Shown here piece after piece: positions 1 to 11,325 of a stretch of 64,000 nt of DNA (the stretch's first letter is position 1; each line of letters begins with the position of its first letter). Made by a program: the position numbers and the translations under genes. The notes under the pieces are model-generated. The model saw nothing but the letters and a program-made list of their open reading frames with translations, did no database searches and had not been told where the DNA came from. Origin of the DNA: Bacteroides cutis. Lineage in GTDB: Bacteria; Bacteroidota; Bacteroidia; Bacteroidales; Bacteroidaceae. The stretch spans positions 62,001 through 126,000 of the forward strand of contig NZ_OEST01000004.1 of assembly GCF_900241005.1 (NCBI RefSeq). The letters are read 5' to 3'.

Positions 1-447
1 TTCTGCAAAACGTTCCTGTTTGGGAATTCGTGGAGTAAACTTGAAGGCTATCCATGATAGGTAGGACGGGTCAATCTGCATAATCTCATGGAGGTAGTGT
101 CCATGATATTTCCCAAAAGAGATTATATCATCTCCTTTGTTTTGCATTCGTTTGGCATTATACTCTACTAACAATAGTGGACGTGAAGAATAGTAACATA
201 GACTGCTTGCCATTCGCAATGTTTCGTGTATATCTACACTGAGGTCGAAGATATAGAATATGGATTGCCGTCCGTGTAAAGGAAAATAAATCCAAAGTGA
301 GTATTTGGGCCGTTCAGGTCGGGGTAATACCACAAGATAGGCACCCGCCTCTTTGAAAGAGGCCTTTTTAAGGTTGTATTCATTTAACTTTTGATACAAC
401 AACTCTTGCTCGACAATGGATATACCTGGAAGAATCGGATTTGCCAT
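1..447 (-). CDS. Partial gene, exodeoxyribonuclease X-like C-terminal domain protein (5' end only)
   Basis: An open frame runs leftward from an ATG at 447 off the window edge, giving 149 codons without a stop. It begins MANPILPGIS and has a hydrophobic strand region (AYLVVLP, LWIYFPL). Near the edge comes ISFGKYHGHYLHEIMQIDPSYLAWI. The pattern 'FGKY-G--L-EI---DPSYL-WI' resembles the small domain found at the C-terminus of exodeoxyribonuclease X-like and other DnaQ-type proteins. No DEDD exonuclease motif is visible, so enzymatic activity cannot be claimed. The rest of the gene lies outside the window. The family call is tentative. Confidence 0.45.
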   Translation of the reverse strand, partial: MANPILPGISIVEQELLYQKLNEYNLKKASFKEAGAYLVVLPRPERPKYSLWIYFPLHGRQSIFYIFDLSVDIHETLRMASSLCYYSSRPLLLVEYNAKRMQNKGDDIISFGKYHGHYLHEIMQIDPSYLSWIAFKFTPRIPKQERFAE

Positions 448-596
448 ACCTCGGTTTATATATACCAAATATAGGAAATCTGTTCCAATCCACCAAGTTT
501 ACGTGGCACTTTCTGCTGCCTGTTTTTATTTGGGGGTATTTTCCCAGTATGTACAAATGCCAATATGATTTTGACAGATTGAATATATTTAAAAAA

Positions 597-1652
597 TCAA
601 AATCTCATCATCAACTCTACCACCACTTTGTCTCTTTCAGACTCCTTGGCAATGCTGTTTTTAGCATAAAAATATTTCTCATAATTCAATCGTAAGTCAG
701 TACAGAATGCTTTACTGAGACTGAATGTAATTCCGCCTGTCAACCGTTGACGTTTATAATCTGTGACGATTAATGCGCCGGTTTCTTTATCGGTGGTTTT
801 TGCATCACTTTGATCTGTCATCATATCATAACGAAGCAAGAAAGACATTTTATTGAACACCTTCTTCAACGGCAAATCGTAATTGATAAAAGTATTTACT
901 GCCTGTACATCTCTGAATGCATTATCGGAATATTGTTTATAAAGATACTCGCCTTCAACGTGGAAATGACCGAACTCATAGTAAGCTCCGATGTCGTAGG
1001 ATTGTACACGTACCTCTTGCGGTTGAATACTCTGTACACTCATGGTAAGGTTCAACCCTTTAACGGGAAAAAATTGCGCTTTGGCGGAATAGTTCACTTC
1101 CTTATGCCATTCCTTTTGATTGGTTAGTCCCGAACCGTTATAAAGTCCACCTTCTACGGTGATAGGTATATCGGTAGGAAAAGTATATCCTAAAGTAACT
1201 CCCACATCGCGTACATTACCCACTTGCTTGGCAATAAATGAACGGTTGGCAAAATATTGTTGATGCGGGGAGCGATGAGCATCGATAGTAAAAGGTACGC
1301 GCATCTGTCCAGCGGTAACTGTCATACCTTTGACAGGGAATAATCTTGTGTATGCATCCAGCATTTTGATATTCCCTTCGTCCGAAAGGTCAATCTCGGC
1401 TTTGTAGGCTACAATCGGCAGTACATTTCCTGTTACGCTGATACGGGCGTTGCGCACTTCGAAGCGTCCGGCCTTCATGGTAGTTTGGTATTCGTACTTG
1501 GAACGGATTGTTCCGTGTATTTCCGGCCAGTAATCTTTATTTTCCAATTTCCCTTTTTCGATTTTCTTTCCATCCTCGTTGTTGTAGGAACTTTGGGCTT
1601 CCGCAGCGAGTGGCAGCAGAGCGATGAGCAGTATCCATGTGCTTTTTCTCAT
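597..1652 (-). CDS. Outer-membrane porin, phosphate-selective O/P type
   Basis: A 351-residue protein with a clear signal peptide (MRKSTWILLIALLPLAAEAQ). It is followed by a short charged linker and then alternating amphipathic strands typical of a 16-strand porin barrel (YEYQTTMKAGRFEVRNARISVTG, AGQMRVPFT, QRLTGGITFSLSK). It ends in a terminal phenylalanine (VELMMRF), the usual Bam-recognised ending of outer-membrane barrels. Family knowledge: Bacteroides porins of the OprO/OprP group move anions or small solutes across the outer membrane; the substrate here is unknown. The gene is transcribed leftward alone, away from the phosphoesterase/beta-galactosidase genes. Its length fits the shorter members of the family. 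Confidence 0.8.
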   Translation of the reverse strand: MRKSTWILLIALLPLAAEAQSSYNNEDGKKIEKGKLENKDYWPEIHGTIRSKYEYQTTMKAGRFEVRNARISVTGNVLPIVAYKAEIDLSDEGNIKMLDAYTRLFPVKGMTVTAGQMRVPFTIDAHRSPHQQYFANRSFIAKQVGNVRDVGVTLGYTFPTDIPITVEGGLYNGSGLTNQKEWHKEVNYSAKAQFFPVKGLNLTMSVQSIQPQEVRVQSYDIGAYYEFGHFHVEGEYLYKQYSDNAFRDVQAVNTFINYDLPLKKVFNKMSFLLRYDMMTDQSDAKTTDKETGALIVTDYKRQRLTGGITFSLSKAFCTDLRLNYEKYFYAKNSIAKESERDKVVVELMMRF

Positions 1653-1681
1653 AATTTGTTGTTGTCGGTAAATTTAGGACG

Positions 1682-1689
1682 CAAAGGTC
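1682..1689 (-). promoter_or_regulatory. Possible -7 box of the porin gene
   Basis: On the minus strand this reads GACCTTTG, one mismatch from the Bacteroides -7 consensus TAnnTTTG. It lies 30 nt upstream of the porin ATG, a normal leader length. The mismatch falls in the TA dinucleotide, so the call is weak. Confidence 0.35.
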
Positions 1690-1808
1690 GGAAGCAGGTA
1701 TTAGAATTTTATGTCATATATGTTTCATTTTTGTTACACATGTTGTAGAATTCCTTTCAAGACTTATAATATACATTTCTTTTATATTAAAACGATATTC
1801 TTTTTTCG

Positions 1809-1816
1809 TATTTTTG
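1809..1816 (+). promoter_or_regulatory. Bacteroides -7 promoter box ahead of the sensor remnant and phosphoesterase
   Basis: TATTTTTG is an exact match to TAnnTTTG, lying 18 nt before the ATG at 1834 in an AT-rich stretch. It presumably once drove a sensor-kinase gene. It is now the only visible promoter for the short remnant, the phosphoesterase and probably the GH2 gene. Confidence 0.55.
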
Positions 1817-1833
1817 CATCTGTATAAAAAAGA

Positions 1834-1980
1834 ATGCTGATGAAACATAAAATACTCTTTTTATTTCTTCTCCTGTTCTCTATGTTTCTGGCAAATGCCG
1901 GAAATTTCCGTAATTTGAGTCTGCAACACGGGGTTATTGTAACTTTTCTTGAATATATATTAAGTAATAAAGTATCATGA
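1834..1980 (+). pseudogene. Remnant of the 5' end of a hybrid two-component sensor (HTCS)-like gene
   Basis: A 48-residue frame begins with a signal peptide (MLMKHKILFLFLLLFSMFLANA) and continues GNFRNLSLQHG before diverging into an unrelated tail and a stop. The segment 'FRNLSLQHG' right after the signal peptide resembles the start of the periplasmic propeller of Bacteroides hybrid sensors ('FRNLSLEDGLS...'). Those proteins exceed 1,200 residues, so this would be about the first 35 codons. The TGA overlaps the ATG of the next gene (ATGA), giving translational coupling. It could instead be a genuine short leader peptide; the similarity is short. Confidence 0.5.
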
Positions 1981-2879
1981 GGAATATTTTTGGATTGTTT
2001 ATATGTATAAGTTTACTGTGGAGTTGTACATCGGTACGAGATGACACGCCGATCTTAAAATTCGGCATATTTGCCGATACGCAATATGCGGATTGTCCTT
2101 CAGAGAATATGCGGTTTTATAGAGAGGCGTTACAGAAGCTTGATACTTGTATAAATTGTTTCAATAAAGAAAATGTACAGTTCACTATCAATTTGGGCGA
2201 TATAATTGATAGAAAGAATAATGATTTGAATATAATAAAATCTTATCTTTGTCGCTTGAATAATGAGGTTTATCACATTACGGGGAATCACGACTATAAA
2301 GAAGTAACTGATAATTCCGTGCTTTATCGGCAATTGGACATGCCTTCTGAATATTATTGGTTTAAGAAAGGAAACTGGGTTTTCATTATGCTGAATACCA
2401 ATGAAGTTGCTGCTTACGCTAATGTGAATGGAACAGAGAAAGAACAAGAGTTGACCGAAATGCTGGATAAGATAAAACAGACAGGAGGAAAACAAGGTTA
2501 TAGGTGGAACGGAGGTGCCAGCCGTAAACAGATGGAATGGCTGGATCACCTGCTGGCAGAGTGTGAAGGGAATAAGAATAACGTGCTGCTGTTTTCACAT
2601 CATCCTTTTTATCCGTTCAGTGAATTTACGGCTTTGAACAATGTGGAAATACTGGAAACCATATCCCGTTATTCATGCGTAAAGGCCGTTATCTCGGGAC
2701 ATCATCATGCCGGAGCATTTGGTTACTATAAGGGTATTCCTATGATTACGCAGGAAGGAATGGTTGAAACGGAGAATCAGAATGCCTATTCCATTGTAGA
2801 GATAACCCGGGATTCTATTCTGGTGAGAGGTTACGGAAGAGTTCCATCCCGTTCGTTTAAATATTCTAATAACCAATAG
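1977..2879 (+). CDS. Lipoprotein metallophosphoesterase (ADP-ribose/CDP-alcohol diphosphatase-like)
   Basis: A 300-residue calcineurin-like phosphoesterase. The N-terminus (MRNIFGLFICISLLWSCTS) is a lipoprotein signal with the lipobox ending in Cys17, so the protein is likely membrane-anchored outside the cytoplasm. Metal-binding motifs occur in order: FADTQY, GDIID, GNHDY, SHHPFYP and SGHHHAG. The 'ADTQYAD...RFYREAL.KL' opening resembles Mn-dependent ADP-ribose/CDP-alcohol diphosphatases, but the substrate is not certain. The start overlaps the stop of the upstream remnant (ATGA), and a GH2 beta-galactosidase begins 11 nt downstream, so the two are probably co-transcribed. Confidence 0.8.
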   Translation: MRNIFGLFICISLLWSCTSVRDDTPILKFGIFADTQYADCPSENMRFYREALQKLDTCINCFNKENVQFTINLGDIIDRKNNDLNIIKSYLCRLNNEVYHITGNHDYKEVTDNSVLYRQLDMPSEYYWFKKGNWVFIMLNTNEVAAYANVNGTEKEQELTEMLDKIKQTGGKQGYRWNGGASRKQMEWLDHLLAECEGNKNNVLLFSHHPFYPFSEFTALNNVEILETISRYSCVKAVISGHHHAGAFGYYKGIPMITQEGMVETENQNAYSIVEITRDSILVRGYGRVPSRSFKYSNNQ

Positions 2880-2884
2880 TATAG

Positions 2885-6238
<3,354 letters not shown>

Positions 6239-6266
6239 TCAGCCGGCTGGTTTAGATACGCAGAAG

Positions 6267-6320
6267 GCGTGTCGAAATAGAATAATAAAAGTATTTCTAT
6301 TTCGGCACGCTTTCTTTTTT
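6267..6320 (+). terminator. Rho-independent terminator after the GH2 gene
   Basis: The arms at 6267-6280 and 6297-6310 form a 14-bp stem (GCGTGTCGAAATAG against its complement, with one G-U pair). The stem is followed by TTTCTTTTTT. Confidence 0.9.
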
Positions 6321-6394
6321 ATCCGATGTCTAATGGCGGTAGTCCCTTGCATTTCTTTTGTTGACCCTGTTGATTTCTTTGGTTAACTCTTTAG

Positions 6395-6542
6395 GTTCGT
6401 TGTGTTAATGTCCTATATTTATGATCGATCCACAATAGTGGATCGATCTGTTCACTATTGTGGATCGATCTGTCTACAGATGTGAACATATCGATTCACG
6501 GTCGTGGTCCCTTTATAAATATAGAACATTAACACAACAAAC
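6395..6542. repeat. 28-bp inverted repeat enclosing the palindromic array
   Basis: The left arm (6395-6422) and right arm (6515-6542) are complementary over 28 positions with two exceptions, both allowing G-U pairing in RNA; the core TTGTGTTAATGT is exact. The arms enclose exactly four 22-nt units plus 4 nt. The spacer 6239-6738 otherwise holds the GH2 terminator, AT-rich sequence and a variant -7 motif (TACTTTG near 6699-6705) ahead of the tamB-like gene. Confidence 0.85.
6423..6510. repeat. Array of four 22-nt palindromic units (arm GATCCA/TGGATC)
   Basis: Units run 6423-6444, 6445-6466, 6467-6488 and 6489-6510, with no extra bases. Each opens with a 4-nt spacer (GATC three times, TATC once), then 6-nt arm, 6-nt loop, 6-nt arm. 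Unit 1 pairs GATCCA with TGGATC. The unit 2 arm TGTTCA pairs with the unit 3 arm TGAACA, so pairing also links neighbours. A CAC-N4-GTG core is kept in units 1, 2 and 4. There is no coding potential. Confidence 0.85.
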
Positions 6543-6738
6543 ATAAGGGAATAAACAGAGAGAACTGCGAGGTTAATGTGAAGAAACAATGGTGTTGTAT
6601 TTAAGAAATACGTATGTTCCGCCGCCGGATGTAGTATCGTCCATCCGATATCACAGTATTTTTATTCTTTAGGAACTTTATGTCGAAATAAATTGTTTAC
6701 TTTGTACAACTTTTAATAGATGACAGTTTAACGTTCCA

Positions 6739-9700
6739 ATGAGAAGAAAATGGTTAAAGGGAGCACTTTGGGTGTTGCTCACTCCTATTATCCTGTTTGT
6801 AATATTGATGATATTGCTTTACGTGCCTCCCGTACAGAATTTTATACGGAAACAGGCCACGGCAATAGCATCCGATGCTACGGGTATGAATATTTCCGTA
6901 GAGCGTATAGATCTTCGTTTCCCTTTGAACTTGCTTGTAAGAGGCGTACAGGTGGTACAGCGGGCAGACAGTGCGGTGGATGTGCAACATCCCGATACGT
7001 TACTGAGTCTGGAAAGACTGAATGTACGTGTACAAGCATGGCCTTTATTGAAAGGAAGGGTAGAGATCGATGACGTTACTCTGCAACAAGTTGCCGTTAA
7101 TTCTTCCACCCTGTTGGAAGGTATGCATATTAAAGGTACACTTGGACGTTTCTTCCTTGAGAGCCATGGTGTCGATTTGAAAAACGAAGATGCTGTATTG
7201 AATAGTGTGGAACTAAGTGATACCCACATGCAAGTGATGCTTGCCGATACTACCGAAACTCCGAAGGATACCACTGAAACCGCCATGAACTGGCGGATAG
7301 CCCTGCATAACTTAAAGTTGAAGAATGTTTCAGTAGATTTACAGATGCCGCTTGACTCCATGGCTTTGGCGGCTCATATTGGAAATGCGAATATTGAAGA
7401 TGCGAATGCCGACCTCAAACGTCAATTCTATGGGTGGAGAAAGTTTACGCTTTCAGGTTCTACTGTCAATTACGATTCGGGCACGGCTGTTCCTGCCGAA
7501 GGCTTTGATGCCTCGCACATTGCATTGCGGGATATCCGTATCGGTATAGACTCTGTGATGACTTACGGACGTAACATGAATGCTGTCATTCGGGAATTTT
7601 CCATGTACGACCGTTCCGGGTTGACCGTAACCTCATTGACCGGACGTCTATTTGCCGATTCAACCATTATACGTGTTCCTTATCTGCAACTCAAAACTCC
7701 TCACAGTGACATGGACTTGACTGCGCAGACCTATTGGAAATTGGTGGATATACCCACAACCGGACGTTTGACTGCACGTTTCAATGCCAATATTGGCAAA
7801 CAGGACGTAATGCTCTTTGCCGGTGGACTACCCGAAACTTTTAAAGATGCCTATCCTTTCCGTCCGTTGGTAATTCGTGCCGGTACGGAAGGAAACCTGA
7901 AGCAGATGCAGATATCCCGTATTTCGGCCGATCTACCCGGCGCTTTCTCATTGAAAGGTGGTGGCGAGTTTTGGAACCTGACGGATAGTCTGACACGTAG
8001 TGGCTCACTGGACTTGGAAATGCAGACGCAAGATCTGAATTTCCTTACCGGACTGACGGGGCTGACTCCTGACGGTTCTATCGTGGTGCCGGACAGTATG
8101 AGGCTGGTGGCACGTTTGGGAGTGGAAGGCTCGCAATGCAAAGCTCTTTTGAAGATAAAGGAGGGTGAAGGCTCTCTGGATTTGGATGCCGCCTACCATT
8201 TGTCTACCGAAGCTTATCATGCCAATCTCAATATCAATTCCTTGCAACTTCATAATTTCCTGCCCAAAGATTCTATTTATACACTTTCGGCAAATATCGC
8301 TGCCAAAGGGCAGGGGGTAGATATAACTTCCCGCCGGACGTTTGCAGACCTGAAAGCCAAGCTTGATGAACTGCAATATGCCCGTTGGAACGTATCGGGC
8401 GTAGATTTGACTGCCGGATTAAAGGCTTCTGTGGCAACGATACATTTAACGAGTGATAATGTCCTGTTGAAAATGCAGACGGATGCAGATATGCGTCTTG
8501 ACAGAAAGTACATGGATGGTAAGCTGGACATGAATGTAGAAAACCTGAATTTGCATAAACTGGGCATAGCACCGAAACCTTTGGAACATCCGTTCGGTTT
8601 TCGTCTGGGGGCGGAGGCACGTCATGATTCCATTAAGTTGAAGATGGATGCAGGTGATATGGATTTTCAATTCCGTGCTCGTAGTACTCTGAAGAAGTTA
8701 CTGGAACAATCGGATGAGTTTGTAACCATACTGATGAAACAGTGGGACGAGAAACGGCTTGATCATGCCGCCTTGCGTCGTGTGCTTCCATCGGCAGGTA
8801 TGCAGTTGACGGCAAAGCAGCAAAATCCGGTGAGTTATTTTTTGAAGACTAAAGACATTTCATTCAATGATTTCACGCTCCGCTTTGGATCTACCCCGAC
8901 GAGAGGTATCAATGGACGGACTGCTATTCACGGTTTGCGTATGGACTCGCTGCAACTTGATACTGTTTTCTTGGCTATCAAGCAAGACACCACTCGTATG
9001 GCTTTGCAAGGGGGGGTGATTAATGGACCGAAAAATCCGCAATTTGTATTTCGCAGTACGCTCACAGGAGAAATCCGCAGTGAAGATGCCGAGTTGACCG
9101 TGAATTATGTAGACGGACAGGGGGAGACCGGTGTACTTTTCGGAGTCAATGCCCGCCCATTGACCGAAGGGAATGGACAGGGCAACGGTGTGTTGCTCAG
9201 CTTGACGCCTGCCGAACCTATTATCGCTTTCCGTAAGTTCCATTTTGTAGACAACAGCAACTGGATATATCTACATAAGAATATGCGGGTTTATGCCAAT
9301 GTGGATATGGATAGCGACAACGGATTGTGTTTCCGGATGCAGTCCGATAAGAACGATAGCATCTCTTTGCAGAATATGAATGTGGAGCTGAGCCGCTTGC
9401 AACTGGGAGAGTTGAGTGATGTATTGCCCTATATGCCTCGCTTGACAGGATTGTTTACGGTGGAAGCCCAATATATACAGACGGCTACTTCCTTGCAGGT
9501 ATCTACCGAAGCCAATGTAGAGAAACTGACGTATGAGCGCCAGCCTATCGGGGACATCGGATTGGGTGCTACCTGGTTGCCCGGTGATAAGGGAGCGCAT
9601 TATCTGAATACTTATTTTAGCTTTGATAACCAGGAAGTGATGACCGCCGATGGTATACTGACACAAACCAATGGTAAGGATACACTGGAAGTTACCACTA

Positions 9701-11292
9701 ACTTTGAACACTTCCCGATGCGAATAGCCAATGCCTTTATTCCCGACCAGATGGTTTCGCTTTCGGGAGATATCGATGGCGGGATGTACATCTACGGACC
9801 GTTGGAAAAACCGGTGGTGAACGGTGATATAACATTCGATAGCGTATCTGTGTATGCCCGTCAGGCAGGAGCCCGCTATTTATTCGACAACCGTCCGGTT
9901 CGTGTCAAGGATAATCAACTGGTATTTGATAAGTTTGCTATTTATACTACCAGTAAAAATCCGTTCACGATTGACGGTAAGATCGATTTCCGTAATATGG
10001 AACGCCCCACGGCGAACTTGAAACTACTGGCGGAAAACTATACTTTGCTTGATGCACCGCGTACGCGTGAAAGTCTGATTTACGGTAAGGTCTTTGTAGA
10101 CTTGAACGCTGCGATACGTGGTCCGCTGGATGCCCTGAATATGCGTGGAAACATGAACTTACTGGGTAATACGGATGTGACATATGTCTTGACGGACTCT
10201 CCGTTGACAGTGGAAGACCGTTTAAGCGGACTGGTAACTTTTACTTCTTTCACGGATACTACATCGGTACATGCTGATGATACTCCTGCCATGTCCTTGG
10301 GAGGTATGGATATGATTATGTCCGTACATATAGACAATGCCGTACGTTTGCGTGCCGACCTTAGTCCCGACCGGAGCAAGTTTGTGGAACTGGAGGGTGG
10401 CGGTGACCTGAATATGCAATATACTCCACAGGGAGACTTGAGCCTTACCGGGCGCTATACGCTTTCGGGAGGTGTCATGAAGTATTCATTGCCTATCATC
10501 CCTTTGAAGGAGTTCCAGATTAATAGTGGCAGTTATGTAGATTGGCGGGGTAATCCGATGAATCCTACGATTAACCTGAAAGCGACGGAACGCATGCGTT
10601 CTTCTGTGTCTGATGGAGACGGAGGATCGCGCATGGTGAACTTTGATGTGTCCATTGCCATCAAAAATCGTCTGGAAGCGCCTGAACTGGTATTCGATAT
10701 CGCTGCTCCGGACGATGCTACCATTGAAAATGAGTTGCAGGCGATGGGAGCCGAAGAGCGTAGTAAGCAGGCTATTGCTATGCTGGCTACGGGAATTTAT
10801 CTGAACAGTGGCGTGAAAGGTGGTGGCCTGAGTATGGGTAGTGCGCTGAATAGTGTACTGCAAAGCCAGATTAACTCTTTGGCAGGGTCTGCTCTGGAGA
10901 GTGTGAATGCCAACTTCACGATGGGGGTGGAAGACCGTACTTCTGCCGAAACGGGCGACAAACAGACCGATTATAGTTTCCGCTATTCGCAACGCCTGTT
11001 CAATGATCGTGTACAAATAGTTATCGGTGGTAAAGTGTCTACGGGTGCCAATGCCACGAACGATGCCGAATCGTTCATTGATAATATTTCATTGGAATAC
11101 AGGCTGGATGCTTCAGGTACTCGCTATGTACGTGTGTTCCACAACAAGAATTACGAAAGTGTGCTCGACGGGGAAATTACCGAGACGGGTGTGGGTATTG
11201 TGCTACGCCGTAAGACGGATCGTTTGGGAGAACTTTTCATCTTCAGGAAAAAGAAGAGTAATAAGGTGACGGTGGCGGAAGATGAAAAGTGA
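6739..11292 (+). CDS. tamB: TamB-like translocation and assembly module / AsmA-like protein
   Basis: A 1517-residue protein with one N-terminal membrane anchor (GALWVLLTPIILFVILMILLYV, residues 8-30), then VQNFIRKQATAIASDATGMNISVERIDLRFPLNL, the typical AsmA/TamB start. A very long beta-rich body of repeated 'short strand-turn' segments follows. The final ~350 residues look like the TamB C-terminal domain (DLSLTGRYTLSGGVMKYSLPIIPLKEFQINSGSYVDWRGNPMNPTINLKATERMR). TamB-type proteins span the periplasm and are implicated in lipid transport or barrel assembly with an Omp85 partner, and the next gene encodes one. The two are 33 nt apart and likely one operon. Confidence 0.88.
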   Translation: MRRKWLKGALWVLLTPIILFVILMILLYVPPVQNFIRKQATAIASDATGMNISVERIDLRFPLNLLVRGVQVVQRADSAVDVQHPDTLLSLERLNVRVQAWPLLKGRVEIDDVTLQQVAVNSSTLLEGMHIKGTLGRFFLESHGVDLKNEDAVLNSVELSDTHMQVMLADTTETPKDTTETAMNWRIALHNLKLKNVSVDLQMPLDSMALAAHIGNANIEDANADLKRQFYGWRKFTLSGSTVNYDSGTAVPAEGFDASHIALRDIRIGIDSVMTYGRNMNAVIREFSMYDRSGLTVTSLTGRLFADSTIIRVPYLQLKTPHSDMDLTAQTYWKLVDIPTTGRLTARFNANIGKQDVMLFAGGLPETFKDAYPFRPLVIRAGTEGNLKQMQISRISADLPGAFSLKGGGEFWNLTDSLTRSGSLDLEMQTQDLNFLTGLTGLTPDGSIVVPDSMRLVARLGVEGSQCKALLKIKEGEGSLDLDAAYHLSTEAYHANLNINSLQLHNFLPKDSIYTLSANIAAKGQGVDITSRRTFADLKAKLDELQYARWNVSGVDLTAGLKASVATIHLTSDNVLLKMQTDADMRLDRKYMDGKLDMNVENLNLHKLGIAPKPLEHPFGFRLGAEARHDSIKLKMDAGDMDFQFRARSTLKKLLEQSDEFVTILMKQWDEKRLDHAALRRVLPSAGMQLTAKQQNPVSYFLKTKDISFNDFTLRFGSTPTRGINGRTAIHGLRMDSLQLDTVFLAIKQDTTRMALQGGVINGPKNPQFVFRSTLTGEIRSEDAELTVNYVDGQGETGVLFGVNARPLTEGNGQGNGVLLSLTPAEPIIAFRKFHFVDNSNWIYLHKNMRVYANVDMDSDNGLCFRMQSDKNDSISLQNMNVELSRLQLGELSDVLPYMPRLTGLFTVEAQYIQTATSLQVSTEANVEKLTYERQPIGDIGLGATWLPGDKGAHYLNTYFSFDNQEVMTADGILTQTNGKDTLEVTTNFEHFPMRIANAFIPDQMVSLSGDIDGGMYIYGPLEKPVVNGDITFDSVSVYARQAGARYLFDNRPVRVKDNQLVFDKFAIYTTSKNPFTIDGKIDFRNMERPTANLKLLAENYTLLDAPRTRESLIYGKVFVDLNAAIRGPLDALNMRGNMNLLGNTDVTYVLTDSPLTVEDRLSGLVTFTSFTDTTSVHADDTPAMSLGGMDMIMSVHIDNAVRLRADLSPDRSKFVELEGGGDLNMQYTPQGDLSLTGRYTLSGGVMKYSLPIIPLKEFQINSGSYVDWRGNPMNPTINLKATERMRSSVSDGDGGSRMVNFDVSIAIKNRLEAPELVFDIAAPDDATIENELQAMGAEERSKQAIAMLATGIYLNSGVKGGGLSMGSALNSVLQSQINSLAGSALESVNANFTMGVEDRTSAETGDKQTDYSFRYSQRLFNDRVQIVIGGKVSTGANATNDAESFIDNISLEYRLDASGTRYVRVFHNKNYESVLDGEITETGVGIVLRRKTDRLGELFIFRKKKSNKVTVAEDEK

Positions 11293-11325
11293 TAAGGTGA
11301 CAGAGTGATAAAGCGAAAAAACGAT

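Noticed and set aside
6423..6510. CRISPR array
   Set aside because: Unit length is 22 nt with no separate repeat and unique spacer of usual size (about 30 nt each), arms are palindromic, and no cas gene is present. The same holds for the arrays at 26105 and 56479.
11305..11325. GTG start for the Omp85-like gene
   Set aside because: It would place seven charged residues before a standard lipoprotein leader, and the sequence there belongs to a TGATAA-type spacer motif.
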